From IMG/VR virus record IMGVR_UViG_3300020215_000876, positions 1 through 50,390 of that record: a stretch of 50,390 nt of DNA. The stretch is one strand, 5' to 3'. The DNA comes from a virus. The notes below the pieces were generated by a model. The model saw only the letters and a program-made list of their open reading frames with translations, made no database searches and had not been told where the DNA came from. Both the position numbers and the translations under genes were made by a program. This document shows, piece by piece, positions 38,117-46,044 of this stretch (position 1 is its first letter; each line of letters begins with the position of its first letter).

Positions 38117-39070
38117 GTGGAATCGATCCACATTGTCACTCCTCCGGCACTGGAACCGCTCACAACGAACGAGGCCAGACGACAACTCCGCATGGGCGCG
38201 TCCAGCGGGGAACCGGCCCCATCGGCCCCGACGGTCGCCTTGGCGAGTCCTGCTGCTGTAGGGAACTGCGACAACGGCGCGCATCGCGTCGGTGTGACCT
38301 TCGTCACGGCCGACGGCGAAACCGAAATCGGCCAGCTTTCGGCGGCAGTCACCGTCGTCGATAAGACCGTTAACGGTCAGATCGCCGTCACCGACATCCC
38401 GACAGGCGGATCCTTTGTGACGTCGCGCCGGTTGTGGATGACGGCCGTCGGCGGGACGGTAGCGAGGCTGGTGGCGACAATCGCGAACAACACGGCCACG
38501 ACGGCGACGATCAGCGTCGCAGACACCAGCCTGGGTGCCGAAGCTCCGACGAGCAATACGACGGCCAACCCCGAACTGAACGCCTGGATCCCTTCAGCCC
38601 GGCAAATCTGCGAAACGTTCGTGCGCCGCAGGTTGATCGACCAGGTGCTGGACTGGAAGCTCGACGGAGACTCCGTTCCCACAGGCACGCAGGTCTTGCG
38701 TCTCCCGTTCGGCAACGTCACGGCGATCGGGTCGATCACTTACGTGGACGCCAACGGAGTGACTCAACCCTGGTCCAGCAGCGAATATCGAACGGACCTG
38801 CCGACGGGTGAGAAGTGCTCACGGGGACGCATTGAACCGGCGTACGGCTACCAGTGGCCGTCCACGCGTGGCGTCATCGCGGCGATGACGATTCGTATGA
38901 CCGCCGGCTACGGAGCGACGCGCGCGAGTGTCCCTGAAGCATTGAAGGTCGGGATGAAGGCGCTCATTAGCCACTGGGATCGCACGCGCGAAGCCGTGAA
39001 CGTCGGAAACATCGTGAACGAAGTGCCGATGGGCGTGAAGTATTCGTGGTCGCCGTTTAGGACCTTCTGA
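38117..39070 (+). CDS. Head-tail connector with inserted Ig-like module
   Basis: A 317-residue protein starting with GTG. The N-terminal PPALEPLTTNEARRQLRM and the later LNAWIPSARQICETFVRRRL are helices 1 and 2 of gp6/gp15-like head-tail connectors; DWKLDGD and SVPEALKVGMKALISHW are further family parts. Between them, residues ~28-150 form an extra beta module that resembles the repeats of the hub protein at 46045-50175 (IPTGGSFVTSRRLWMT compared with IPTGPSGTISRLIYRT). Without the insertion the length would be normal for the family. It forms a ring under the portal. Confidence 0.8.
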   Translation: MESIHIVTPPALEPLTTNEARRQLRMGASSGEPAPSAPTVALASPAAVGNCDNGAHRVGVTFVTADGETEIGQLSAAVTVVDKTVNGQIAVTDIPTGGSFVTSRRLWMTAVGGTVARLVATIANNTATTATISVADTSLGAEAPTSNTTANPELNAWIPSARQICETFVRRRLIDQVLDWKLDGDSVPTGTQVLRLPFGNVTAIGSITYVDANGVTQPWSSSEYRTDLPTGEKCSRGRIEPAYGYQWPSTRGVIAAMTIRMTAGYGATRASVPEALKVGMKALISHWDRTREAVNVGNIVNEVPMGVKYSWSPFRTF

Positions 39071-39405
39071 TGGTGAAACTGGGCGATCTCAACGAAACGG
39101 TCGTGATCCTGCGGAGCTCGGTCACGGGTCAATCAGCTACCGGAGAGGACCTCCTGTCCTGGTCTACGGTCGATCACTGGCCGGTCTGTGTCGAAGAGCT
39201 CGCCGGCTCCGAGCGTCTCGGCGTCAGCGATGCCCCGACCAGCGTCATCCAATACCGGGTTACTGGCCGCAACCGCGACGACTTGCAACCGGGCATGCGC
39301 CTTCGCCGGGGCGCCGACATTCTCGAGATTGCCGTGGCGCCGCCAATGCCGCGATCGATGTGGTCCGTCGTGAAGTGCTTCGAGGTGGATCGTGGCGCGT
39401 CCTAA
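39070..39405 (+). CDS. Head-tail adaptor / head closure protein
   Basis: A 111-residue protein of the SPP1 gp16-like head closure group: GDLNETVVILRSSV at the N-terminus, then VCVEELAGSERLG, YRVTGRNRDDLQPGMRLRRG and LEIAVAPPMPRSMWSVVKC. It closes the head after DNA packaging and docks the tail. It overlaps the connector stop by one base and the next GTG by 14 nt. Confidence 0.82.
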   Translation: MVKLGDLNETVVILRSSVTGQSATGEDLLSWSTVDHWPVCVEELAGSERLGVSDAPTSVIQYRVTGRNRDDLQPGMRLRRGADILEIAVAPPMPRSMWSVVKCFEVDRGAS

Positions 39406-39952
39406 TAATGCGACCGCCATCAGCGCGCACGTCGAGGGACTTCGGGAAGCGAAGCAGCGATTTCAAGCGTTGCCGCCGTTCATGCAGCAGAAGCGCATCG
39501 ACGTGAATTCGGCGACGGCGGCCGCGGTAGCTCTCGGTGCGAAACAGCGTTTGGTCGCGAGTCCGGCAATCCGAACGCGACGGCTGCACGACCACGTCAA
39601 GTGGAAGATCACGAAAACCAGCGGCGTCGCCATTGTCGGCGTCTCGAGCGGTTCGACGATCGTGAACGTCCGGCCAGGGGTGCGGAAGAACGTCCGCATC
39701 AAGGGTATCGCGATCGCCGGACGCGGAGGTTCAGCGTTGACATCGCAGGGCGCGCGTTTTGATCGCCCGTCTCGTCGAGCCCATCTGATTGAGTTTGGCT
39801 GGTCAAAGGCACCGGCGGAGCCATTCATGATCCCGGCCACAGATGCGCAGAAGGAGCCGCACTTGCAGCGCTGGCGCGCGGCGGGTCGACAACTCGAGCG
39901 AGACATCGCCGGATTGGCGAATTTGCCGTCAACAGGTGGAGGCCTTCTGTAA
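39392..39952 (+). CDS. HK97 gp10-like neck/tail component
   Basis: A 186-residue basic protein starting with GTG. VEGLREAKQRFQALPPFM and AHLIEFGWSKAPAEPFMIPA are hallmarks of the gp10-like family, which acts at the head-tail joint. GAKQRLVASPAIRTRRLHDH is the basic middle. It lies in the canonical place between head closure and tail completion. Confidence 0.85.
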   Translation: MARPNNATAISAHVEGLREAKQRFQALPPFMQQKRIDVNSATAAAVALGAKQRLVASPAIRTRRLHDHVKWKITKTSGVAIVGVSSGSTIVNVRPGVRKNVRIKGIAIAGRGGSALTSQGARFDRPSRRAHLIEFGWSKAPAEPFMIPATDAQKEPHLQRWRAAGRQLERDIAGLANLPSTGGGLL

Positions 39953-40438
39953 ATGGCTGTCACCGTTCGTAAGAGCGCCAGCAAGCCCGTTAAAGCGGCA
40001 ATCTATCTGGCTCTGAATGTTACGGCGCTGACAACGACGGTCGGCGCGGCCGCCACGCCGAAGTACACCGTGGCCGTGCATGGGAAAGTGTCGCAACCGC
40101 TGGCCTACCCGCATGTCAGAGTCGATGCGGCCGGTGGCCGGCCAGACAATGAGACGTTCGGCCGAAACGCGCAGGCGGTCCGAATGTACGTGCAGATCTT
40201 TGCGCTCAGCGAGGAACAGGCGCTCGAGATCGAAAGCACGGTCTTGGGATTGTTGAACCGAGCTGGCGGATACAACACGTTAGGCACTTCCGCGGACGCA
40301 ATCATCACGGCAGCAGGATGGCGTTTGATTCACGTCAACTGGGACGACGTACAGACGCGTGACCCGATCGATGAGGGTAACGCCATCGGCGTCTATCAGC
40401 GCACGGTGATGTTCACCGTCACGGTGGAGGAATCGTAA
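39953..40438 (+). CDS. Tail completion/terminator protein (DUF3168-like)
   Basis: A 161-residue protein with PYVRVD-like segments (YPHVRVDAAGGRPDNE), VRMYVQIFALSEEQALEIES and a C-terminal YQRTVMFTVTVEE, as in tail terminators that cap the tail tube and join it to the head. It starts directly after the gp10-like stop. Family call by position and pattern. Confidence 0.8.
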   Translation: MAVTVRKSASKPVKAAIYLALNVTALTTTVGAAATPKYTVAVHGKVSQPLAYPHVRVDAAGGRPDNETFGRNAQAVRMYVQIFALSEEQALEIESTVLGLLNRAGGYNTLGTSADAIITAAGWRLIHVNWDDVQTRDPIDEGNAIGVYQRTVMFTVTVEES

Positions 40439-40713
40439 TGGCGCTCGACTTCGAGAAGGTGAAGGCGGCGTCTGTGTTCGAGCTGGCAGCCCTGGCGCTG
40501 TGTGAATTCAGCCGCCTCGTAGATGCGATCGAGCGCATTGCGCCGGATGCCGGCGCGCAGGCAGACGAGGCGGATGGAGAGCCCCAAGCGGTTACTTGCC
40601 CGCATCCGGCGGAACTCCGCGTCAATCAGGCCGTGATGGGGCAGGAGCCGTACGCCGTGTTTAAGTGCGGCGTCTGCCAGGAAACGGTTACGGCACCAGC
40701 GGTGGAGGCGTAG
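40438..40713 (+). CDS. Small zinc-ribbon protein in the tail module
   Basis: A 91-residue protein: a helical N-terminus (VFELAALALCEFSRLVDAIE), then CPHPAEL and FKCGVCQETV as possible metal-binding turns. It is not part of the standard siphovirus tail set. Function unknown. Confidence 0.62.
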   Translation: MALDFEKVKAASVFELAALALCEFSRLVDAIERIAPDAGAQADEADGEPQAVTCPHPAELRVNQAVMGQEPYAVFKCGVCQETVTAPAVEA

Positions 40714-40717
40714 CGTC

Positions 40718-41455
40718 ATGGCGAGTCTAGTCCTTACGAACGTCAAGACCTACCTGGGCGAGTACGACATCTCCGGTTACTCGAACAGCGTGATGCTCGA
40801 TTACGCCGCGGCCGCGCTGAAAGACACGCGCATGGGCCACGAGACGGAGATCAACAAGGGCGGCGCGAAGTCGGTCAACTTCCAGATCGGTGGTTTCGCC
40901 GATCCGGCGACGGATGGCATGGAGGCGATCGCGTTCAACAAGATCGGCACCGCGAACATCCCGCTGACGTGCTCACCGCATGGTGCGCCGGTAGGCGACG
41001 TCGCGTATTTCTTCAAGGCCTTGAAGGCCAGTATGAAGACCTTCGGCGGGTGGGGCCAACTGATGCCGTTCTCTGGCAACGCCGTCGGCGGCGAACAAGC
41101 GGCGTTGGTGCGCGGCAAGGTCTTCGTGGCGGCGAGTACGCCGAAGACGGCGACCAGCACGAGCGGCGTGATTCAACTCGGCGCCGTGACGGCCGCACAA
41201 CGCGTATACGCCGCACTGCACGTGCTTGATCCCGTGTCCGGCACGACCCCGACGTTGGATGTCACGGTGAAGAGCGACGACGCGTCCGGTTTCGCGTCAC
41301 CAACCACGCGACTGACGTTCGACCAGGCGACCGGCAAGACCAGTCAACTGCTGTCCGCAGCCGGCGCCATCACCGACACGCATTGGCGCGTCGACTACAC
41401 CATCGGCGGGACCGGCCCGTCGTTTCCATTCATTGTCGTCGTCGGCATCGTTTAG
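40718..41455 (+). CDS. Major tail (tube) protein, long paralogue
   Basis: A 245-residue protein. ASLVLTNVKTYLGEYDISGY, then LDYAAAALKDTRMGHETEIN match the tail tube fold of this phage group, and the shorter neighbour shares the same start. The C-terminal ~100 residues (GVIQLGAVTAAQRVYAALHV) form an added beta domain. GGAGG precedes the ATG. The two genes are an evident tandem duplication, so one may be the tube and the other a tube-tip or minor tail protein. Confidence 0.8.
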   Translation: MASLVLTNVKTYLGEYDISGYSNSVMLDYAAAALKDTRMGHETEINKGGAKSVNFQIGGFADPATDGMEAIAFNKIGTANIPLTCSPHGAPVGDVAYFFKALKASMKTFGGWGQLMPFSGNAVGGEQAALVRGKVFVAASTPKTATSTSGVIQLGAVTAAQRVYAALHVLDPVSGTTPTLDVTVKSDDASGFASPTTRLTFDQATGKTSQLLSAAGAITDTHWRVDYTIGGTGPSFPFIVVVGIV

Positions 41456-41464
41456 GAGAACGCA

Positions 41465-41872
41465 ATGGCGAGCATCGTATTGACCAACGTGAGCGTCACG
41501 GTCGGTGGGAATGACATCTCCGCCTACGTGCAGCAGATCAACCTCGATTACGAGGCCGAGGCCGTCAAAGACAACGGCATGGGCTCGACGACCGAGGCGA
41601 ACAAAGGCGGTATCAAGAAGTGGGGCGGCACGATCCAGTTCAAGCAGGATTACGACAACGGCGCCGTCGATGACATTATGTTCGCGTTGATCGGCACCCA
41701 AGGCGTCTTCCAGGGCTGGCCGAACGGGAACACCACCGGTGTCAACAACCCGAAATACCACGGCACCTGCTTTTTCCAAGGCTACGCGCCGTTGAGCGGG
41801 TCACACGGCGAGCTCGCGAAGAGCACACTGCGCTTCTTGTCGGCCGGCAATCTGTCGCGCGCCGAGGCGTAA
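41465..41872 (+). CDS. Tail tube protein, short paralogue
   Basis: A 135-residue protein. ASIVLTNVSVTVGGNDISAY, then LDYEAEAVKDNGMGSTTEAN run parallel to the previous gene, so the two share ancestry. AGGAG precedes the ATG. Its length is nearer to a simple tail tube subunit. It lies directly before the tail assembly chaperones. Confidence 0.8.
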   Translation: MASIVLTNVSVTVGGNDISAYVQQINLDYEAEAVKDNGMGSTTEANKGGIKKWGGTIQFKQDYDNGAVDDIMFALIGTQGVFQGWPNGNTTGVNNPKYHGTCFFQGYAPLSGSHGELAKSTLRFLSAGNLSRAEA

Positions 41873-41874
41873 TC

Positions 41875-42288
41875 GTGGAACCGACCATCCACCTCGATCG
41901 TAAGCGGACGATGCGCTACGGCTCGCGGGCCTTGCGCCTCGTCGAAGAGCGATCGGGCCACATCCTCGGCGAGTTGCTGATCACCCACGCCAGCGCCGCA
42001 TCCGCGGCTTGGCTGCTGTGGGGGGCCCTACTCCACGAGGACGAGGCATTTCGCCAGCGGCTGGAGCCGAAGCTGTCCATCGATGACGTGTGCGACTTGC
42101 TTGACGAGTACTGGTTTGGGCGGGGCAAAACCCTGAAAGACCTGGCGCCGATGTTCGCGGAAGCGGTGGTGCAGGCGGGGATGTTCTCTCGAGAGGGAAA
42201 AGCCTCGCCGGAGACAGGGAGCGGCTCGCCTGGTTCCGGCAAGGACGGCTCCGAGCCTTCTGCGTCAGCGACTGGTTCGACCGCGTAG
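41875..42288 (+). CDS. Tail assembly chaperone, short form (gpG-like)
   Basis: A 137-residue protein starting with GTG. It is helical in the middle (ASAASAAWLLWGALLHEDEA, then IDDVCDLLDEYWFGRGKTLK) and ends in a Ser/Gly-rich tail. Position between tail tube and tape measure is that of lambda gpG. Codons 108-109 (GGA AAA) lie in a slippery heptamer, where a fraction of ribosomes would shift to make the long form. Confidence 0.85.
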   Translation: MEPTIHLDRKRTMRYGSRALRLVEERSGHILGELLITHASAASAAWLLWGALLHEDEAFRQRLEPKLSIDDVCDLLDEYWFGRGKTLKDLAPMFAEAVVQAGMFSREGKASPETGSGSPGSGKDGSEPSASATGSTA

Positions 42289-42509
42289 AACCGGTCGCCT
42301 ACGGACCGCTGGCGCTGTCGCCGGCGGCGATTGATGAGATGACGCCCGGCGAGCTGCTCAAGATGCACGCCGGGTATATGTGGCGGCTGACGAATCCGGC
42401 GCCTGAGGCGGTGTGGCTCGTCACGATGCTGCTGAAGATGTTCGGCGGATCCGAAATGCCGTGGACGCCAGAGACAGTGTTGGGGTTGAAACCGAAGGCG
42501 AATGGCTGA
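41875..42509 (+). CDS. Tail assembly chaperone, -1 frameshift fusion (gpGT-like)
   Basis: A predicted 211-residue fusion made by -1 frameshifting at 42195-42201. After the slip the frame reads WFRQGRLRAFCVSDWFDRVE, PLALSPAAIDEMTPGELLKM, HAGYMWRLTNPAPEAVWLVT and ends PETVLGLKPKANG at 42507-42509. This frame has no useful start of its own, yet is strongly protein-like, as in lambda gpGT. The long form would guide tube subunits onto the tape measure during tail assembly. Confidence 0.85.
42195..42201 (+). promoter_or_regulatory. Slippery heptamer for -1 frameshift
   Basis: G-GGA-AAA in the zero frame fits X-XXY-YYZ exactly (lambda uses GGGAAAG at the same place). Slippage re-pairs GGG-AAA and continues at AGC. 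Confidence 0.85.
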
Positions 42510-43992
42510 ACCGATTGCGGCCTTGATCGTGCGCATTCTCGCGGATACGAGCGAGATGGTTACCGGTGTGAAAAACGTCACCGGTCAGCTCGACTCATTC
42601 GAGAACCGCGTCGCCCAGTTTGGCAAAGCGTTAGCGGGTTACTTCTCCGCTCAGGCGGTAATCGGGTTCGGGAAACAGATCATCGCCGAAATCGATCAGA
42701 TCGACTCCGCATCCAAACGGATCGGCGCCTCGTCTGAAGAGTTCCAGCGCTTCTCATATGCGGTCACGCAATCAAGCGGCGATGCCGCCGGCGCCTTGGC
42801 TGGCATCGTCTCGTTGACCGATCGTCTCGCCCAAGGCGATGCAGGACTACTGGGGGTCCTCAAGAGACTCAATATCAGCTTTGATGAATTCAACGCGCGC
42901 GATCCCATCGCCCGCTACAGGGACCTAGCGCTTGCGATTGCGGCAGTGGAGAGCCCGACGGAACGACTAGAACTCAGGCTCGAGGCGATGGGCGCAAAGG
43001 GCGAAAAGGCGCTGGCTGCGATTGACAGCGGTTTTGACGAGCTGATGACGAACGCGCCGGTCTATACCGACGAAATGATCAAGCAGATCGATCGCGCTGA
43101 CAAAGCGTTCGATCGCGTCCTCCAAAACATGAAAGTGAACCTGGTCAATTCACTGGCGGAGATGAGGGACATCTTTACCGGCAAGAGCATCAGGGACAGT
43201 TTCGACTTCGCTGGAGACGTGCGCAGGGGGAACCCCGGCGATCGTCCACCGATTGGGAAGGATCCGAAGTCCAGCTCCGGGACGCTGGACAAACGATGGG
43301 TCGTCGATGGCCCTCTCGGCCCAGCGATGGACCCGAACGACGCAAACCAGTTGGCGGTGGCACTGGCTCATCTCGAGCTGGAGATGGTGAAGGTAAAAAA
43401 TGCCCAAGACGCTGAGGCCGCGTCGGCGGACAAATTGCGGAAGGCCTCCGAGCAGTTGAGTGCAGAGTTTTATTTAAATCGTGCTGCCGTCGCGGCGCTG
43501 GCGGCAGAGTTCGAGAAGGAATTCCCGAAGGACTCATTCATCGAAGGCCTCGATAGGGCGGCCGCTGATGCAAAGACGCGCATCAGCGAATTGATCGAGG
43601 AAGAAAAGAAGCTGCGCGACATCATCACCCCTGGGTGGAACACCGTCGCCGGTGACGATGTCGACGCTGAGATTTTCAAACTCCGGCAAAACAAGAACAA
43701 CTGGATCAACGGCAACCTAACGCCTGAAGCCCTCGAGGTGGAGCACCGGTTGATCAACAACTTCAACATGCGCTCGCTGGCCAACATGTTGCGGCCAGCC
43801 GCGACGCCGACGATGCCGTCTGCAGGCGCAATGTTTCCAGGCATGGCGACCCCTGGTGGCCCGACGCACATCACCATCAACGCGCAGGGCAGCTGGTGGG
43901 ACAGCCCGGATCGCATGAACCAGATGACGCGCATGATCGAGGATTCGATCGCGCGACGGTCAGGACTCACGAACACGTATTCGAGACGATGA
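42502..43992 (+). CDS. Tape measure protein
   Basis: A 496-residue helical protein with VRILADTSEMVTGVKNVTGQ at the N-terminus and the FSAQAVIGFGKQIIAEIDQ, ASSEEFQRFSYAVTQSSGDA segment common to siphovirus tape measures. The C-terminal HITINAQGSWWDSPDRMNQM resembles the usual tape-measure end. It overlaps the chaperone fusion by 8 nt. At 496 residues it is short, so the tail should be short too (roughly 70-75 nm by the 1.5-angstrom-per-residue rule). Confidence 0.88.
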   Translation: MAEPIAALIVRILADTSEMVTGVKNVTGQLDSFENRVAQFGKALAGYFSAQAVIGFGKQIIAEIDQIDSASKRIGASSEEFQRFSYAVTQSSGDAAGALAGIVSLTDRLAQGDAGLLGVLKRLNISFDEFNARDPIARYRDLALAIAAVESPTERLELRLEAMGAKGEKALAAIDSGFDELMTNAPVYTDEMIKQIDRADKAFDRVLQNMKVNLVNSLAEMRDIFTGKSIRDSFDFAGDVRRGNPGDRPPIGKDPKSSSGTLDKRWVVDGPLGPAMDPNDANQLAVALAHLELEMVKVKNAQDAEAASADKLRKASEQLSAEFYLNRAAVAALAAEFEKEFPKDSFIEGLDRAAADAKTRISELIEEEKKLRDIITPGWNTVAGDDVDAEIFKLRQNKNNWINGNLTPEALEVEHRLINNFNMRSLANMLRPAATPTMPSAGAMFPGMATPGGPTHITINAQGSWWDSPDRMNQMTRMIEDSIARRSGLTNTYSRR

Positions 43993-44030
43993 CGAGATAA
44001 ACGAACCGACGTTGACTCAGCCAGGGCGTT

Positions 44031-44048
44031 GAGGGGTTGCAAACCCTC
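44031..44048 (+). terminator. Hairpin after the tape measure gene
   Basis: GAGGG (44031-44035) pairs with CCCTC (44044-44048); TT follows. It is weaker than the terminator downstream at 44116-44161. Confidence 0.35.
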
Positions 44049-44115
44049 TTCGCACATGCCAAGGCGCTGCGTTCCGGCGCGCTGAGACAGCACACAGGGA
44101 ACGGTCAGGACGAGA

Positions 44116-44161
44116 ACGGCCTGCGGCTCGCGCACCCACGCGCGACTTGCAGGCCGTTTTG
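44116..44161 (+). terminator. Intrinsic terminator between tape measure and tail genes
   Basis: ACGGCCTGC (44116-44124) pairs perfectly with GCAGGCCGT (44149-44157), with an inner CGCGC/GCGCG stem in the loop, followed by TTTTGT. It lies in the 218-nt gap before the distal tail genes and fits a factor-independent or attenuating terminator. No promoter is evident between it and the next gene. Confidence 0.6.
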
Positions 44162-44210
44162 TCGTTCTGGTCGTTTCCGATGTTTGACGCAGAAAAAGGA
44201 GTGCGAACAC

Positions 44211-44846
44211 ATGGCTGGAGTTTCCCGAACGATGGCGCTGAATGGGACGGTGCGTGCGCAGCGGCGACGCTGCACCAAGGCGCCGCTGGCGTGGCGCGTG
44301 AAGAACTTCGTCGCCAACCGGTTGCCCGATTATCCGAGACTGGCGGCCGCGCTCTTTGCACGCGCGATGGGCGTGCCGGTGGTGCTCTCTGTGTTGCGCG
44401 CACGTGTGCGAACCGCCGCCGGGGAGTGGATCGATTACGGCATCGTATCGACGCGAGTCGTCACGACGGCTGGCGTGGGTTTCCTGGTCGACGCATGGCA
44501 GAACAGCGTCGAACTCGAAAACATGAAGTATCACGCCGTCGGCACGGGCACTAATGCCGAAGCCGCAGGCGATACGGCGCTGCAGACGGAAAGCACCACG
44601 ATCCTGAATCCAGATTCGACGCGCGCCACCGGGACCACCACGGAAGGCGCAACGGGGAACATCTTCCGTTCCGTCGGGACGGTGACCTTCGATGGATCCG
44701 GCGCGATTACCGAACACGGGTTGATGTCGCAAGCGGCGACCGGCGGCGGTGTGCTGTGGGATCGCTCGGTCTTCAGCCCCATAAACGTGGTGAATGGGGA
44801 CTCGATTCAATTCACGTACGACGTGACGTTTACCGCGGGCAGCTAA
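44211..44846 (+). CDS. Distal tail structural protein
   Basis: A 211-residue protein from the ATG at 44211 with AAAAAGGAG upstream. A basic N-terminal third is followed by a beta-rich part (MKYHAVGTGTNAEAAGDTAL, then GNIFRSVGTVTFDGSGAITE) common in phage tail proteins. The frame is open back to 44037, but the terminator lies there. Role in the tail tip or fibre is inferred from position. Confidence 0.68.
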   Translation: MAGVSRTMALNGTVRAQRRRCTKAPLAWRVKNFVANRLPDYPRLAAALFARAMGVPVVLSVLRARVRTAAGEWIDYGIVSTRVVTTAGVGFLVDAWQNSVELENMKYHAVGTGTNAEAAGDTALQTESTTILNPDSTRATGTTTEGATGNIFRSVGTVTFDGSGAITEHGLMSQAATGGGVLWDRSVFSPINVVNGDSIQFTYDVTFTAGS

Positions 44847-44852
44847 CCGGTC

Positions 44853-45707
44853 ATGTTCGACGCCCACAAGAACTTCGCCTATTCGACCGTCGCGACGGCA
44901 CCGACGCCTCCCAACTCGGGCACGTCGCTGGACGTACAGGCTGGGCACGGGACGCGCTTTCCGGCCACACCGTTTAATGCAACGGTATGGCCGGCGAACA
45001 CCATTCCTGATCCCAGCAACGCCGAGATTGTGCGTGTGACAGGGATCACCGCAGACGCGTTCGCGATCGTGCGGCAAACCGAGAGTTCTGGAGCTCGGTC
45101 GATCCAGGTCGGCGATCAGATTGCTGCGTCCATCACGAACAAGGTCATCACGGACATTGAGGCAGGAATTAACTTTCCGAACCTCCAGTCGGCTGGGTAC
45201 GTCAAGGCCGCCGGCGCGATCGGGTTGACCTCAGGTCAGAAGATTTATCTCGACGGCGTGGGGCTGTCTGGCGATACCTATCTTTACGAGAGCGCGGCGA
45301 ACGTATATTCGGTCGTCGTTGGTGGAACTGAGCGCTTCAAGATCGACGGCAATGGCATCGTGCATTTGCTGGGCCGCGAACGCTTGGTGGTGGCGTCTGA
45401 CATCAATCTGAGCGCAGACGCGAACAACTACAACCCCACTGGATTCTCCAACTGTAATTTCTTGCTCGTGACGCCGACCGGCGCCGATCGCAGCATTACC
45501 GGTATGGCGGCGGGTGCGGACGGCGACGTCGTCTATCTGTCGAACCAGTCGACGACACGCAGCTTGACCCTTGTTTACGAGAGCAGCTCGTCGACCAGCG
45601 TCAATCGGTTCACGACGCCAGGCAGCACCAACGCCGTCCTCACTCCATTGAAGACAGCGATGCTCTATTACGGAGCAAACCGGTGGAACGTCGCCGTTTT
45701 CTCATAA
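44853..45707 (+). CDS. Tail fibre-like structural protein
   Basis: A 284-residue protein. The N-terminal HKNFAYSTVATAPTPPNSGT, then DPSNAEIVRVTGITADAFAI resembles adaptor regions of phage fibres. The middle (LYESAANVYSVVVGGTERFK) and end are beta-rich (LVVASDINLSADANNYNPTG), a pattern of fibre-like trimeric proteins. It may contact the host. Family membership is not certain. Confidence 0.65.
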   Translation: MFDAHKNFAYSTVATAPTPPNSGTSLDVQAGHGTRFPATPFNATVWPANTIPDPSNAEIVRVTGITADAFAIVRQTESSGARSIQVGDQIAASITNKVITDIEAGINFPNLQSAGYVKAAGAIGLTSGQKIYLDGVGLSGDTYLYESAANVYSVVVGGTERFKIDGNGIVHLLGRERLVVASDINLSADANNYNPTGFSNCNFLLVTPTGADRSITGMAAGADGDVVYLSNQSTTRSLTLVYESSSSTSVNRFTTPGSTNAVLTPLKTAMLYYGANRWNVAVFS

Positions 45708-45729
45708 ACCTTGCGAGGAGAAAGCCTTT

Positions 45730-46017
45730 ATGCGTATCACGCAATTAGCAGACGGCGCGTTCCACTTGTTGTTGACCGACGCCGAACACGCCACGCTGGC
45801 ACGTGCGGCAGAACTCAGTTCGCGCGGCGAGTCGCCACTGCAACTGCTTCACGATCAGGTGGATGGCTACTTGGTGAATCAACGGACCAGGCAGGCCCAG
45901 ATGGACGCGAGTGAACGCGCTCGGCTTGATGACGCGCTATCCAGCGCGGACAGAAAAGCCATTGCCGAGATCTACAACAGAGCGCGTATAGCCAAAGACC
46001 TCGCCGCGAAGGGCTGA
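45730..46017 (+). CDS. Hypothetical helical protein
   Basis: A 95-residue protein with GAGGAGAAA upstream. It is helical and charged (LLTDAEHATLARAAELSSRG, then LDDALSSADRKAIAEIYNRA). Placed between tail genes, it may be a small chaperone or a fibre accessory. No family is recognised. Confidence 0.6.
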   Translation: MRITQLADGAFHLLLTDAEHATLARAAELSSRGESPLQLLHDQVDGYLVNQRTRQAQMDASERARLDDALSSADRKAIAEIYNRARIAKDLAAKG

Positions 46018-46044
46018 CGGTCACCCTTCGGAATTATCACGACG

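Noticed and set aside
43470-45077. A 535-codon minus-strand frame across the tape measure and tail genes
   Set aside because: It is antisense to recognised genes and crosses a terminator and gene boundaries; Arg/Ser-rich with no domain pattern.
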